Part shown: piece by piece, positions 24,434 to 32,185 of the stretch
How positions within the stretch are numbered: the first letter of the stretch is position 1
Layout of the letters: every line of letters starts with the position of its first letter
Source of the DNA: Sagittula salina
GTDB lineage: Bacteria > Pseudomonadota > Alphaproteobacteria > Rhodobacterales > Rhodobacteraceae
Assembly: GCF_017813235.1 (NCBI RefSeq)
Contig: NZ_JAGISH010000010.1
Coordinates: 1-64,000, forward strand
DNA length: 64,000 nt
Reading direction: 5' to 3'
Notes under the pieces: model-generated
Database searches by the model: none
The model's input: only the letters and a program-made list of their open reading frames with translations
What the model was told of the DNA's origin: nothing
Program-made: the position numbers and the translations under genes

Positions 24434-26224
24434 TCAGGGGCGGATCACCTGCGCTTCGGCATCATCGAATAGCCGGTCCACCAGCGCCGCCCGCCGCGTC
24501 TGCACCGTGCGGAAATTGAGGTTGCCCTTCGCCGTGATCTCGCCATCCCCCAGCGAAGGCGGTTCGCTCATCACCAGCGCCCGCGCAACCTGCGTGGCGG
24601 AACCGTGCGCGCCCCGCGCCCGCAGCCTTTGCGCCACCTCGTTGCGGAGAACCTCCGACCGCAGCAGATCGCCCTCGATCACCGCCATGTCCCGCGCCGC
24701 GGCCGAGGGAAAAATCAGCACGCCGATCTCCGGACGGTCCGCGCCGCAAATCACCACGTCCGCCGCCAGCGGTGCCAGATCGCGCATCAGGTCAAGGCGC
24801 AGGTTGGCCGCCCGCACCCACGTCCCCGTCAACAGCTTGAAGTCCTCGGAAATCCGCCCGTCGAACTTCAGGCCCTTGGTCATGTCCTCCGGGTCGACAA
24901 AGCGCATTGCGTCCCCGGTGATGAAGTACCCCTCTTCGTCGAATGCCACGGCGGTCTTCTCGGGGTCGTTCAGGTAGCCGGTCATGATGTTCGGCCCCTT
25001 CACGCGGACCTCGCAGCGCATGTCCGCGCCGGGGATCAGCTTCACTGCCACCCCGGTCATGGGCACGCCGACGATACCCGACATATGCGTGGGTTCGTGC
25101 TGGATCAGGCAGGCGGGACCGGTCTCCGTCAGCCCCCAGGACGAATTCATCAGGGGTACAGTGCCGCGCACGTCTCGCGCCATGGCCTCCAGGTCTTCCC
25201 AGACGTCCTGCGGCAGCGAAGCCCCCGCGTAGAACAGCATGTCCAGTTCCGCGAAATACCGTTCCTTCAGCACCGCATCGGACCGCATCGCGTCACGCAT
25301 CTGCGCAAAACCCACCGGCACATTGAAGGCGAGCGTCGCCCCCATCAGGCGGTTGTTCTCAATCGATTGACCGACCAGCGCGGGCACAGGCTTGCCGCCA
25401 TCGATATAGAGCGACCCGCCATTCGCCAGCATCATGTTGAAATTGTGCGACCCGCCAAAGACATGGTTCCAGGGCAGCCAATCCACGATGCGGGGCGGCT
25501 TCTCGGGGTCGCCCAGAAAGGGCAGCGCGTCAAGGATCTGCGCCTGATTGGCACACATCATGCCCTGGGTGGTGATCACCGCCTTGGGGTGCGAGGTAGA
25601 GCCCGAGGTCATCAGGTACTTCGCCACCGTGTCGGGCCCGACACGCTCCGCCGCCGCATCGACGCCTGCGTCCGACGTCATCAGGTCCGATAGAGCGGCC
25701 ATATTCGGACCGGCATTGTGCGCCACGACCTTTTCCACGCCGTCAAAGAGCGGCAGCGCCAGCGCCGCGGCGTAGCGCTCTCCATCATCGGCAAAGACCA
25801 TGGCGGGCGTCACCACCTCGACGCAGTGAGCAAGCTGCGACCGCGCCTCCGGAATCAGCGCGTATTGCTCAGCCAGCGGCACCACCGGCACGCCGACGTA
25901 TTGCGCCGCCAGCGCGAGCAGCCCGTGGTCCACTCCGTTCCCGGAGATCACCACCACGGGCGTCCCGGGCCCCATGCCGCGCGCTACAAGCCCGCCAGCG
26001 AGCCGCCGCACAACGTGTCGCGTTTCGGCGTATGTGACCTCCCGCCAGCCATCGCCCCGACGCTCCGCAAGAAAGACCCGCTCGGGTGCCTTCCGTGCCC
26101 ACAGGTCCAGCCAGTCGCCGGTCTTCGCCGCGACCGGCCCCATGTCATGGCCCGAGGTGAGGATGATCGTGCCATCCACCCGGTCTTCCCGGCGCACCCG
26201 GTGCGCGCGATACATCACAGTCAT
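24434..26224 (-). CDS. feruloyl-CoA-synthase-like AMP-dependent ligase
   Basis: This is a 596-residue ANL-superfamily enzyme. The P-loop region is YLMTSGSTSHPKAVITT (about 205-221; the second Gly of the usual SGSTG is Ser here). Other motifs are WLPWNHVFGG, MNSSWGLTETGP and, near the end, the catalytic lysine in GEITAKGNLNFR. These blocks, the length and the YRAHRVRREDRVDGT start are characteristic of feruloyl-CoA synthase. It would activate an aryl or arylpropenoic acid. It is downstream of an SDR and a TRAP transporter whose promoter carries BoxR-type sites. The substrate may thus be an aromatic acid feeding benzoyl-CoA, such as a cinnamate-type acid (inference). Confidence 0.84.
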   Translation of the reverse strand: MTVMYRAHRVRREDRVDGTIILTSGHDMGPVAAKTGDWLDLWARKAPERVFLAERRGDGWREVTYAETRHVVRRLAGGLVARGMGPGTPVVVISGNGVDHGLLALAAQYVGVPVVPLAEQYALIPEARSQLAHCVEVVTPAMVFADDGERYAAALALPLFDGVEKVVAHNAGPNMAALSDLMTSDAGVDAAAERVGPDTVAKYLMTSGSTSHPKAVITTQGMMCANQAQILDALPFLGDPEKPPRIVDWLPWNHVFGGSHNFNMMLANGGSLYIDGGKPVPALVGQSIENNRLMGATLAFNVPVGFAQMRDAMRSDAVLKERYFAELDMLFYAGASLPQDVWEDLEAMARDVRGTVPLMNSSWGLTETGPACLIQHEPTHMSGIVGVPMTGVAVKLIPGADMRCEVRVKGPNIMTGYLNDPEKTAVAFDEEGYFITGDAMRFVDPEDMTKGLKFDGRISEDFKLLTGTWVRAANLRLDLMRDLAPLAADVVICGADRPEIGVLIFPSAAARDMAVIEGDLLRSEVLRNEVAQRLRARGAHGSATQVARALVMSEPPSLGDGEITAKGNLNFRTVQTRRAALVDRLFDDAEAQVIRP

Positions 26225-26264
26225 CGGCCTCTCCTCCCCTGGACCACGACCCTCTTGCGGGGTC

Positions 26265-27026
26265 CTATCGCTGCGGCAATCGCACCGCCGCGTCCAGACG
26301 GATGACCGTGCCGTTCAGGTAGGCGCTCTCGCAGATCTGGCAGACCAGCTGCGCGTATTCCGCCGGATCGCCCAGACGATGCGGGAAGGGAATGTTTGCG
26401 ACGATCCCCTCCACGGTTTCCTTCGGCAGTCCCTCCATCATCGGCGTGTTGAACAGGCCAGGCGCGATCGCCATGACCCGCACGCCCTGCTTCGCCATCT
26501 CGCGCGCGGCAGGCAGGCACATCGACGCGATTCCGCCCTTGGAGGCGGCATAGGCCACCTGCCCCACCTGCCCGTCCTCATAGGCGACGGAGGCTGTATT
26601 GATCACCACGCCGCGCTCCCCGCCCTCGAGCGGTTCAAGCGCCATCATCTCGCGCGCGGCATGGCTCATGACGTAGTAAGACCCCATCAGGTTCACCCGG
26701 ATCGTCTTCTCGAACAGGTCCGTGGACAGCACGCCCTCGCGTCCCACAACCCGCGCCGCCAGACCGATGCCCGCGCAGCTGACCGCGATACGCGGCGCGC
26801 CCAGCCGGGTCTTCACCTCGGCCAGCGCCTCGGCAACGGAACTCTCCTGCGAGACGTCAACCCTCACCGCGTGACCACCGATCTCGCGCGCCACCTCCAC
26901 CGCCCGGTCGCCGTCGAAGTCGAGGATACCCACCGTTGCCCCCTCGGCCGCCAGCCGCCGCGCCGTCGCCGCACCCAGCCCGCTGGCGCCGCCGGTCACG
27001 ATCGCCACCTGTCCCGCAATCTTCAT
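26265..27026 (-). CDS. short-chain dehydrogenase, 3-hydroxyacyl-CoA dehydrogenase type II-like
   Basis: This is a 253-residue SDR. The cofactor motif is TGGASGLGAATAR (12-24) and ILDFDGDRAV gives an Asp that favours NAD. The catalytic set is VVINTASVAYEDGQVGQVAYAASKGG (in part: NTASVA, then YAASKGG with Tyr and Lys). The sequence through ANIPFPHRLGDPAEYAQLV closely resembles HSD10/type II 3-hydroxyacyl-CoA dehydrogenases. Start ATG 27026 has GGAGGG upstream. With the ligase 40 bases downstream, it could oxidise a beta-hydroxyaryl-propionyl-CoA during side-chain shortening to benzoyl-CoA (inference). Confidence 0.88.
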   Translation of the reverse strand: MKIAGQVAIVTGGASGLGAATARRLAAEGATVGILDFDGDRAVEVAREIGGHAVRVDVSQESSVAEALAEVKTRLGAPRIAVSCAGIGLAARVVGREGVLSTDLFEKTIRVNLMGSYYVMSHAAREMMALEPLEGGERGVVINTASVAYEDGQVGQVAYAASKGGIASMCLPAAREMAKQGVRVMAIAPGLFNTPMMEGLPKETVEGIVANIPFPHRLGDPAEYAQLVCQICESAYLNGTVIRLDAAVRLPQR

Positions 27027-27060
27027 TTCGTCCCTCCTTCAGGGCCACTTCCGGCCTTCG

Positions 27061-27131
27061 CTTCTTTGGTTCCAAAATACCGCGGGGGAGTCGCGGCCCC
27101 GCCGCGACGGGGGCAGAGCCCCCTCTGCCGC
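27061..27131. repeat. long copy of the intergenic palindromic repeat
   Basis: The block begins CTTTGGTTCCAAAATACCGC and contains two hairpins. GTCGCGG/CCGCGAC lies at 27090-27108, and GGGGGC/GCCCCC at 27109-27123 with an AGA loop and a nested CAGAG/CTCTG alternative. It sits between dctM and the SDR gene and shares GGTTCCA and CCGCGACGGGGGCAG with 10269-10304. It may act as a processing or termination signal on the minus strand. Confidence 0.65.
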
Positions 27132-27193
27132 CCGACAGGGCGCACCCACCCAAGGGCACGCTCCAATCCATTGCCCGGCCTCCCCGCCCCGCC

Positions 27194-28507
27194 TCAGGCC
27201 AGCAGGAACAGCGTGATCGCCGGAAAGGCCACCAGCAACACCACGCGCACGATGTCCGAAGCCACGTAATAGAGCACCGCGCGATAGGTGCTGACCATCG
27301 GGGTCTCCGGCGACATCGCGTTGATGACGAACAAGTTCATCCCCACTGGCGGCGTGATCAGCCCGACTTCCACCACGATCAGAACAAGGATGCCGAACCA
27401 GATCGCCGTGTGTTCCGCCGTCAGGCCGAAATCCAGCGCCATGACGACCGGAAAGAAGATCGGGATCGTCAGCAGGATCATCGACAGGCTGTCCATGAAG
27501 CATCCCAGGATCAGGTAGATCACGAGGATCGCCGCCAGCACGGCAATCGGCGTCATGCCCAACCCCACAACCCATTCCGACAGTTCCTGTGGCACACGGG
27601 TCCGCGCGAGGAAGGCATTATAGAAGGCCGCCCCCAGCACGATGAAGAAGATCATCGCCGAGGACCGCGCCGTATCGGAAAAACTGTCCAGCAGTGTCCG
27701 CCATGTCAGCCCGCCGTTCACCAGTGCGATGATGCCCGTGCCCAGCGCGCCCACCGCCGCACCCTCGGTCGGGGTGAAGATGCCGCCATAGATCCCGCCC
27801 ACCACCGCGAGGAACACCAGCAGCACCGGCCAGACATCGATCAGCGCCCGAAAGCGTTCTCGCATCGGAACCGGCTCCCGAACGCCGGCGCTCGCGGGGT
27901 GGACGCGGACATAGATCGACACGGCGACCATGTAGCCGATGGCCGCCAGCACGCCCGGCACAAATGCCGCGAGAAACAGTTTGGCAATGTTCTGTTCCGT
28001 CAGGATGGCATATATCACCAACACCACCGAGGGCGGAATGAGAATGCCCAGCGTGCCGCCCGCCGCCAGTGTCGCGGTGGAGAACCCGCCGTCGTAGCCG
28101 TAGCGCTTCAGCTCCGGCAGCGACACGCGGCTCATGGTGGCCGCCGTCGCCAGGGACGAGCCGCAGATCGCGCCAAAGCCCGCGCAGGCGCCGATCGCCG
28201 CCATGGCCACGCCGCCCTTACGGTGCCCGAGGAAATTCTCGGCCGCCTTGAACAACGCCTGGCTCATGCCCCCGAGCGTCGCGAAATAGCCCATCAGCAG
28301 GAACATCGGCACGATGGACAGCGAGTAGTTGGAGAACTGTGAATAGGCGAGGTCCTTGAGCTGCGCCATGGGCAGACGCGTGTTGCCCATGGTCACCCAC
28401 ATCCCCGCGAACCCGGCCGAAAACATCGCCAGACCGATCGGCACCCGCAGGAAGATCAGCAGCAGAAGCGCCGGGAAGGACCAGATTCCGATTTCGAGAT
28501 TGCTCAA
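27194..28507 (-). CDS. TRAP transporter large permease (DctM type)
   Basis: This 437-residue protein has about 12 hydrophobic segments. It carries DctM hallmarks such as IVPMFLLMGYFATLGGM, GTLGILIPPSVVLVIYAILTEQ and TPTEGAAVGALG. It is the ion-coupled permease subunit for the periplasmic binding protein encoded at 29178. The start is TTG 28507, overlapping the small-subunit stop by four bases (TTGA). The operon continues to an SDR and aryl-CoA ligase, so the cargo is probably an aromatic acid. Confidence 0.92.
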   Translation of the reverse strand: MSNLEIGIWSFPALLLLIFLRVPIGLAMFSAGFAGMWVTMGNTRLPMAQLKDLAYSQFSNYSLSIVPMFLLMGYFATLGGMSQALFKAAENFLGHRKGGVAMAAIGACAGFGAICGSSLATAATMSRVSLPELKRYGYDGGFSTATLAAGGTLGILIPPSVVLVIYAILTEQNIAKLFLAAFVPGVLAAIGYMVAVSIYVRVHPASAGVREPVPMRERFRALIDVWPVLLVFLAVVGGIYGGIFTPTEGAAVGALGTGIIALVNGGLTWRTLLDSFSDTARSSAMIFFIVLGAAFYNAFLARTRVPQELSEWVVGLGMTPIAVLAAILVIYLILGCFMDSLSMILLTIPIFFPVVMALDFGLTAEHTAIWFGILVLIVVEVGLITPPVGMNLFVINAMSPETPMVSTYRAVLYYVASDIVRVVLLVAFPAITLFLLA

Positions 28508-29097
28508 TGGTCCGCCCCCACGGCATTCGGCACGATCAGGCGTCCCGTCAGAATTTCATAGACCCGCACCATAACGAGGTAACACCCCACCGCCGCCGCG
28601 GCGACCGCACCGACGAGGCTCGCGCCATAGGCCCAGCTGACCGGGAATTCCAGCAGCAGCGTGGTCTGGCCTGACGACATCTTGCGCAGGAAGCCTTCGT
28701 ACAGCTGCATGGCGATCACCACCAGAACCACGGCAAAGAGCACCGCGATCAATACGTCCAGCACACGGTTCACGCCGCGCGGCAGGAAGTTGGTGAAAAC
28801 ATCGACGGAGGCATGTCCCCCCGTGACAGTACAGTAGGGCAGGAAGGCAAAGATGCAGAAGGCCATGCCCGCCTCCACCAGCTCGAAATCGCCCCGGATC
28901 GCGCCAAAGCCCCAGTCGATCAGCCCCTGCGCGGTCCCCGTCATGAAGCCTGCGTCCAGCATCCAGTGCAGCACGCCGTTGCCCGCCCGCCCGATAATCG
29001 AAAGGCAGACCATGACGATGAGGAACGTCAGCACGACGCCCCCGGCCAATGCCATCAGGCGCGCAAGTCCAAGGACGATGCGGTGTAAACCGGCCAT
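28504..29097 (-). CDS. TRAP transporter small permease (DctQ type)
   Basis: This is a 197-residue protein with four predicted membrane segments (about 12-35, 65-88, 100-122, 145-170). The segment VFTNFLPRGVNRVLDVLIAVLFAVVLV lies in the middle (in part: NFLPRGVNRVLD), as is typical of DctQ subunits. It partners the large permease with a four-base overlap at its stop. GGGGGAA precedes ATG 29097. The 80-base gap to the binding-protein gene holds the palindrome at 29123. Confidence 0.88.
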   Translation of the reverse strand: MAGLHRIVLGLARLMALAGGVVLTFLIVMVCLSIIGRAGNGVLHWMLDAGFMTGTAQGLIDWGFGAIRGDFELVEAGMAFCIFAFLPYCTVTGGHASVDVFTNFLPRGVNRVLDVLIAVLFAVVLVVIAMQLYEGFLRKMSSGQTTLLLEFPVSWAYGASLVGAVAAAAVGCYLVMVRVYEILTGRLIVPNAVGADH

Positions 29098-29122
29098 CGC
29101 TGCATTCCCCCGTCAGTCTTGT

Positions 29123-29138
29123 GTTTTCCGGCGAAAAC
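29123..29138. repeat. palindrome between TRAP binding-protein and permease genes
   Basis: GTTTTC and GAAAAC pair around CGGC. The shape and core resemble the palindromes flanking boxB. Placed just after the binding-protein gene, it could protect that mRNA and allow higher expression of the binding protein (inference). Confidence 0.4.
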
Positions 29139-29177
29139 CGGGGCCGCACCGATTGCGGCGCGGCCCCTCCTTAGGGC

Positions 29178-30236
29178 TTACTTGCCCCAGGTGTCCATGT
29201 CCGGCGTGTACTCGGACATCAACTGCTTGGCCTCGTCGATCAGAGCCTGACCGTCGATACCCTTGGCGTTCATGTCCGCGATCCAGCTTTCATAGATCGG
29301 CTGCACGACCGGCATCCACTGCGCCTCGGCATCAGCCTGGCTCACGGTCTTGATGTCGTTGCCCAGATCCACCGCGACCTGGCGCGCCGGGCCGTCCGCA
29401 TCCGCCTGCGTGCCACCGGCAAAGATCGAGAACGGCACGCCCGAGTTGTCGTCGATCACCCGCTTCAGATCATCGGGCAGACTCTCGTAGCGATCCTTGT
29501 TCATCGCCAGAACAAAGGTCAGCGTATACAATGCCGGGCCTTCGAATTCCGTGTGGTTGCGCACCAGTTCCGGGACCTTGACGGCGGGCGTCACTTCCCA
29601 CGGGATGGTGGTGCCGTCCAGTACGCCCTTCGACAGCGCCTCGGACACGGCCGGAACCGGCATCCCGATGGGCTCTGCCCCGACGCGGGTCAGCAGATCG
29701 TTCACCAGCCGCGACCCGCCACGGATCTTCATGCCCTGCAGGTCGCCGGGCTGCATCACCGGCTTGTTGGTGTGGAACATGCCCGGGCCGTGCACCCAGG
29801 TGCCGACGATCTTCACGTCCTTGAAGTCCGCGTCCTTCATCTGCTCTTCAAAGATCTTGGCGTAGGCGTAGGAGGCCGCGCGGGCATCCTTTACCATGAA
29901 CGGCAGTTCAAAGACCTCCGTGCGCGGGAAGCGGCCCGGCGTGTAGCCGACCACGGTCCAGCCGATATCGACGATACCGTCCTGAACGTGGTCGATCAAC
30001 TCAGGCGGCGCGCCACCCAGTTGCATCGAAGGGTAGCGCTCGATCTCGATACGCCCGCCCGAGTCGGCTTCCACCTTGTCGGCCCAGACGTCCAGCACCT
30101 GCACCGGCACGTTGGCCTGCGGCGGCAGGAAGTGTTCCAGCGTCAGCGTCACCTCCGCCGCCAGTGCCGAAGTGGTGGTCATCAGCGTGGCCGCAAGCCC
30201 CGCCGCGACACCCATGAAGGTTCTCCGTGTGGTCAT
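29178..30236 (-). CDS. TRAP transporter periplasmic substrate-binding protein (DctP type)
   Basis: This 352-residue exported protein has a signal MTTRRTFMGVAAGLAATLM...ALA with a twin-arginine-like RRTFMG, and cleavage after about residue 27. The mature part is a DctP fold: EVTLTLEHFLPPQANVP, GDLQGMKIRGGSRLVNDLL (family signature with the ligand arginine) and VLDGTTIPWEVTPAVK. ATG 30236 gives a better distance to GGGAGG than the ATG directly before it. Two candidate BoxR sites lie 194-226 bases upstream, one on a -10-like hexamer, which links this transporter to benzoyl-CoA control. Confidence 0.91.
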   Translation of the reverse strand: MTTRRTFMGVAAGLAATLMTTTSALAAEVTLTLEHFLPPQANVPVQVLDVWADKVEADSGGRIEIERYPSMQLGGAPPELIDHVQDGIVDIGWTVVGYTPGRFPRTEVFELPFMVKDARAASYAYAKIFEEQMKDADFKDVKIVGTWVHGPGMFHTNKPVMQPGDLQGMKIRGGSRLVNDLLTRVGAEPIGMPVPAVSEALSKGVLDGTTIPWEVTPAVKVPELVRNHTEFEGPALYTLTFVLAMNKDRYESLPDDLKRVIDDNSGVPFSIFAGGTQADADGPARQVAVDLGNDIKTVSQADAEAQWMPVVQPIYESWIADMNAKGIDGQALIDEAKQLMSEYTPDMDTWGK

Positions 30237-30429
30237 CATTTTCCTCCCTGAATGACCCCTGGCCCTGTCGGACCCTTCGCCGACACCCCGCCGGGGTATC
30301 GGGTATTCCCGGTTGTCTTGAAAATTCCCCCCTGCGGCCCGCGCGCGCCCGACACAGTGGCCGTGCACAATCCGCGCATGACCTTGCGTCCTCGCGTCAA
30401 GATGTCCTCCCCTCCATCACGACCGCTTA

Positions 30430-30462
30430 TGCAGCATGTTGCAGTATTCGCACTATATTGCA
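30430..30462 (-). promoter_or_regulatory. TRAP operon promoter region with two candidate BoxR sites
   Basis: TGCA-GCATGT-TGCA (30430-30443) and CGCA-CTATAT-TGCA (30449-30462) lie 19 bases apart, start to start. The second covers a minus-strand -10-like TATAGT (30457-30452). The -35 is weak. A leader of about 210 bases would precede dctP. Confidence 0.6.
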
Positions 30463-30829
30463 ACAAACTTGACACCCTCCCGACATGGAACACCTTTTGG
30501 ATCAAGCTGTCCAGTTTCTTCCACAAGGAAACAAAAATGTGTTTCTCGCCCCTGTCAACGGGGCGCTTTGCTGTATGGGCGAACGAAAGATGCCGCCCTG
30601 ACGGCGGCATCATGATCGGTCAACTGTTGTGGGTCAAACCTGCTGGCCTGCACCTACCCGTTTGGGCACTCCGGCTATTGCGACGGCCGGGATTACACAA
30701 AGGCCCCTGCACGCCCGCGCGCCTGTGTTGTACTGCACACCTAGGTGCGCTTCATTCATACGCAGTATCCGACCCGGTCTCCGAGTGCGGTTCAGGAGTG
30801 CTCCCTGCCAAAAAATCGGGCCAGAACAC
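30463..30829. other. intergenic stretch without a gene; one hairpin
   Basis: No supported gene was found. GATGCCGCC (30589-30597) and GGCGGCATC (30603-30611) form a perfect 9-base stem with a CTGAC loop and no T-run. The region separates the 3' end of the iolG-like gene from the TRAP promoter. Confidence 0.6.
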
Positions 30830-31822
30830 TCACCCCAGTGTCACTGCCCGCCCGGTCTTCGCCGATTCCAGTGCGGCGTCTGCCAGTTCCAATGCCTTCA
30901 GCCCGTCCAGACCCGTTGTGGGCGTCGGTTTGCCGTCCGTGACAGCAGCGACGAAGGCGGCGATCTCGTTGGCATAGGCCACGGCATAGCGGTCCATGAA
31001 GAAATTCAGCAGTGGCGGCCGGGCGTACCCGCCCTCGCCGGCAACCTCCACCGTCGACTCGTGCCGGTTGGCCGCCGCGGCCATTCCTTTTGATCCGTGC
31101 ACCTCGATGCGCTGGTCGTAGCCGTAGCTGGCGCGGCGGGAATTGGTGATGACCGCCTGCTTGCCGGAGGCCGTCTTCAGGATCACGTTGACGGAGTCGT
31201 AGTCTCCCGCCGCCGCGATGTCCGGATCGACAAGGTTCGACCCCTGCGCCATCACCGTCACCGGCTCCTCGCCCAGCAGCCAGCGCGCGATGTCGAAATC
31301 GTGGATCGTCATGTCACGGAAGATCCCGCCCGAGACCTTGATATAGGAGACCGGCGGCGGGCCGGGATCTCGCGAGGTGATGGTGACCATCTCCACGTCG
31401 CCGATGCTGCCCGCGTCGATCGCCGCCTTCACCCCCATGAAATCCGGGTCGAAACGCCGGTTGAAACCCACCATCAGCGTGGCCCCGGTTTCCTCCACGG
31501 TCTTAAGCGCCTGTTTCACGCGCTCCGACGAGAGATCCACAGGCTTTTCGCAGAAGATCGCCTTCCCGGCGCGGGCGAACAATTCGATCAGGTCGGCGTG
31601 GGTGTCGGTGGGCGTACAGATCGCCACCGCGTCGATGTCTTCGGCCTGCACGATTTCCTCGGTGCTGCGCAAGTCGCTGCCATAACGCTGCTGCATCGAG
31701 GTCGCCGCCGCTTCCAGCGGTTCATACAGTGCGACAAAGGCGGCGCCGGGCGTCGCGGAAATCGCTCGGGCGTGGGCCTGGCCGATGCGGCCTGCACCCA
31801 GAATGGCAAAACGAAGGGTCAT
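30830..31822 (-). CDS. iolG: Gfo/Idh/MocA oxidoreductase, inositol 2-dehydrogenase-like
   Basis: This is a 330-residue protein. The NAD-binding start is FAILGAGRIGQAHARAI, with the EKPVDLS motif at about 98-104 that carries the catalytic-site lysine. GGIFRDMTIHDFDIARWLL holds the substrate-site Asp and His typical of IolG. The length matches myo-inositol 2-dehydrogenase (around 330). ATG 31822 is chosen by fit to the family; longer in-frame sequence upstream is arginine-rich and unlikely. No other inositol genes lie nearby, so a different polyol or sugar is possible. Confidence 0.83.
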   Translation of the reverse strand: MTLRFAILGAGRIGQAHARAISATPGAAFVALYEPLEAAATSMQQRYGSDLRSTEEIVQAEDIDAVAICTPTDTHADLIELFARAGKAIFCEKPVDLSSERVKQALKTVEETGATLMVGFNRRFDPDFMGVKAAIDAGSIGDVEMVTITSRDPGPPPVSYIKVSGGIFRDMTIHDFDIARWLLGEEPVTVMAQGSNLVDPDIAAAGDYDSVNVILKTASGKQAVITNSRRASYGYDQRIEVHGSKGMAAAANRHESTVEVAGEGGYARPPLLNFFMDRYAVAYANEIAAFVAAVTDGKPTPTTGLDGLKALELADAALESAKTGRAVTLG

Positions 31823-32185
31823 ATGCGCGGCTCCTCTGTCCGGTCTCGGGGTCTGGCAGGATACCGGCCGCGCCCGCCGGGCCGCACCGCGTCGCATTTG
31901 GACGGCAAGCGGGGTTCGGCGGGGATCCGGGCGTTCGCCTGCCTGCTGCGGCCTGCGCCGCGTCTCCTCCGCCCCTACGCCTGTCACGCCCGCCACGCCC
32001 CGCGCAAGAGGCACCGCACAGGGCCCGGCAGCTTTGTGTCAGGGGCAGTCAGACGGGCGCGCGCGGCGTGAGGGAATTCCATCACGCGGCCCTTTCCGGA
32101 CGACGTCAGATCGCAGGTTTGGGATCTCGGGGCAGACGCGAACATATTTTCGCGGCCAGTAGCGCCGTCAACTCTCCGCCCCGTC
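31823..32185. other. gene-free stretch between iolG-like gene and kinase remnant
   Basis: About 360 GC-rich bases with no supported coding sequence, hairpin or clear promoter. Confidence 0.55.

Noticed and set aside
30727..30750. TGCACACCTAGGTGCG near the iolG-like gene as a BoxR site
   Set aside because: The spacing is eight bases, the core differs and it is a simple palindrome near a gene end.
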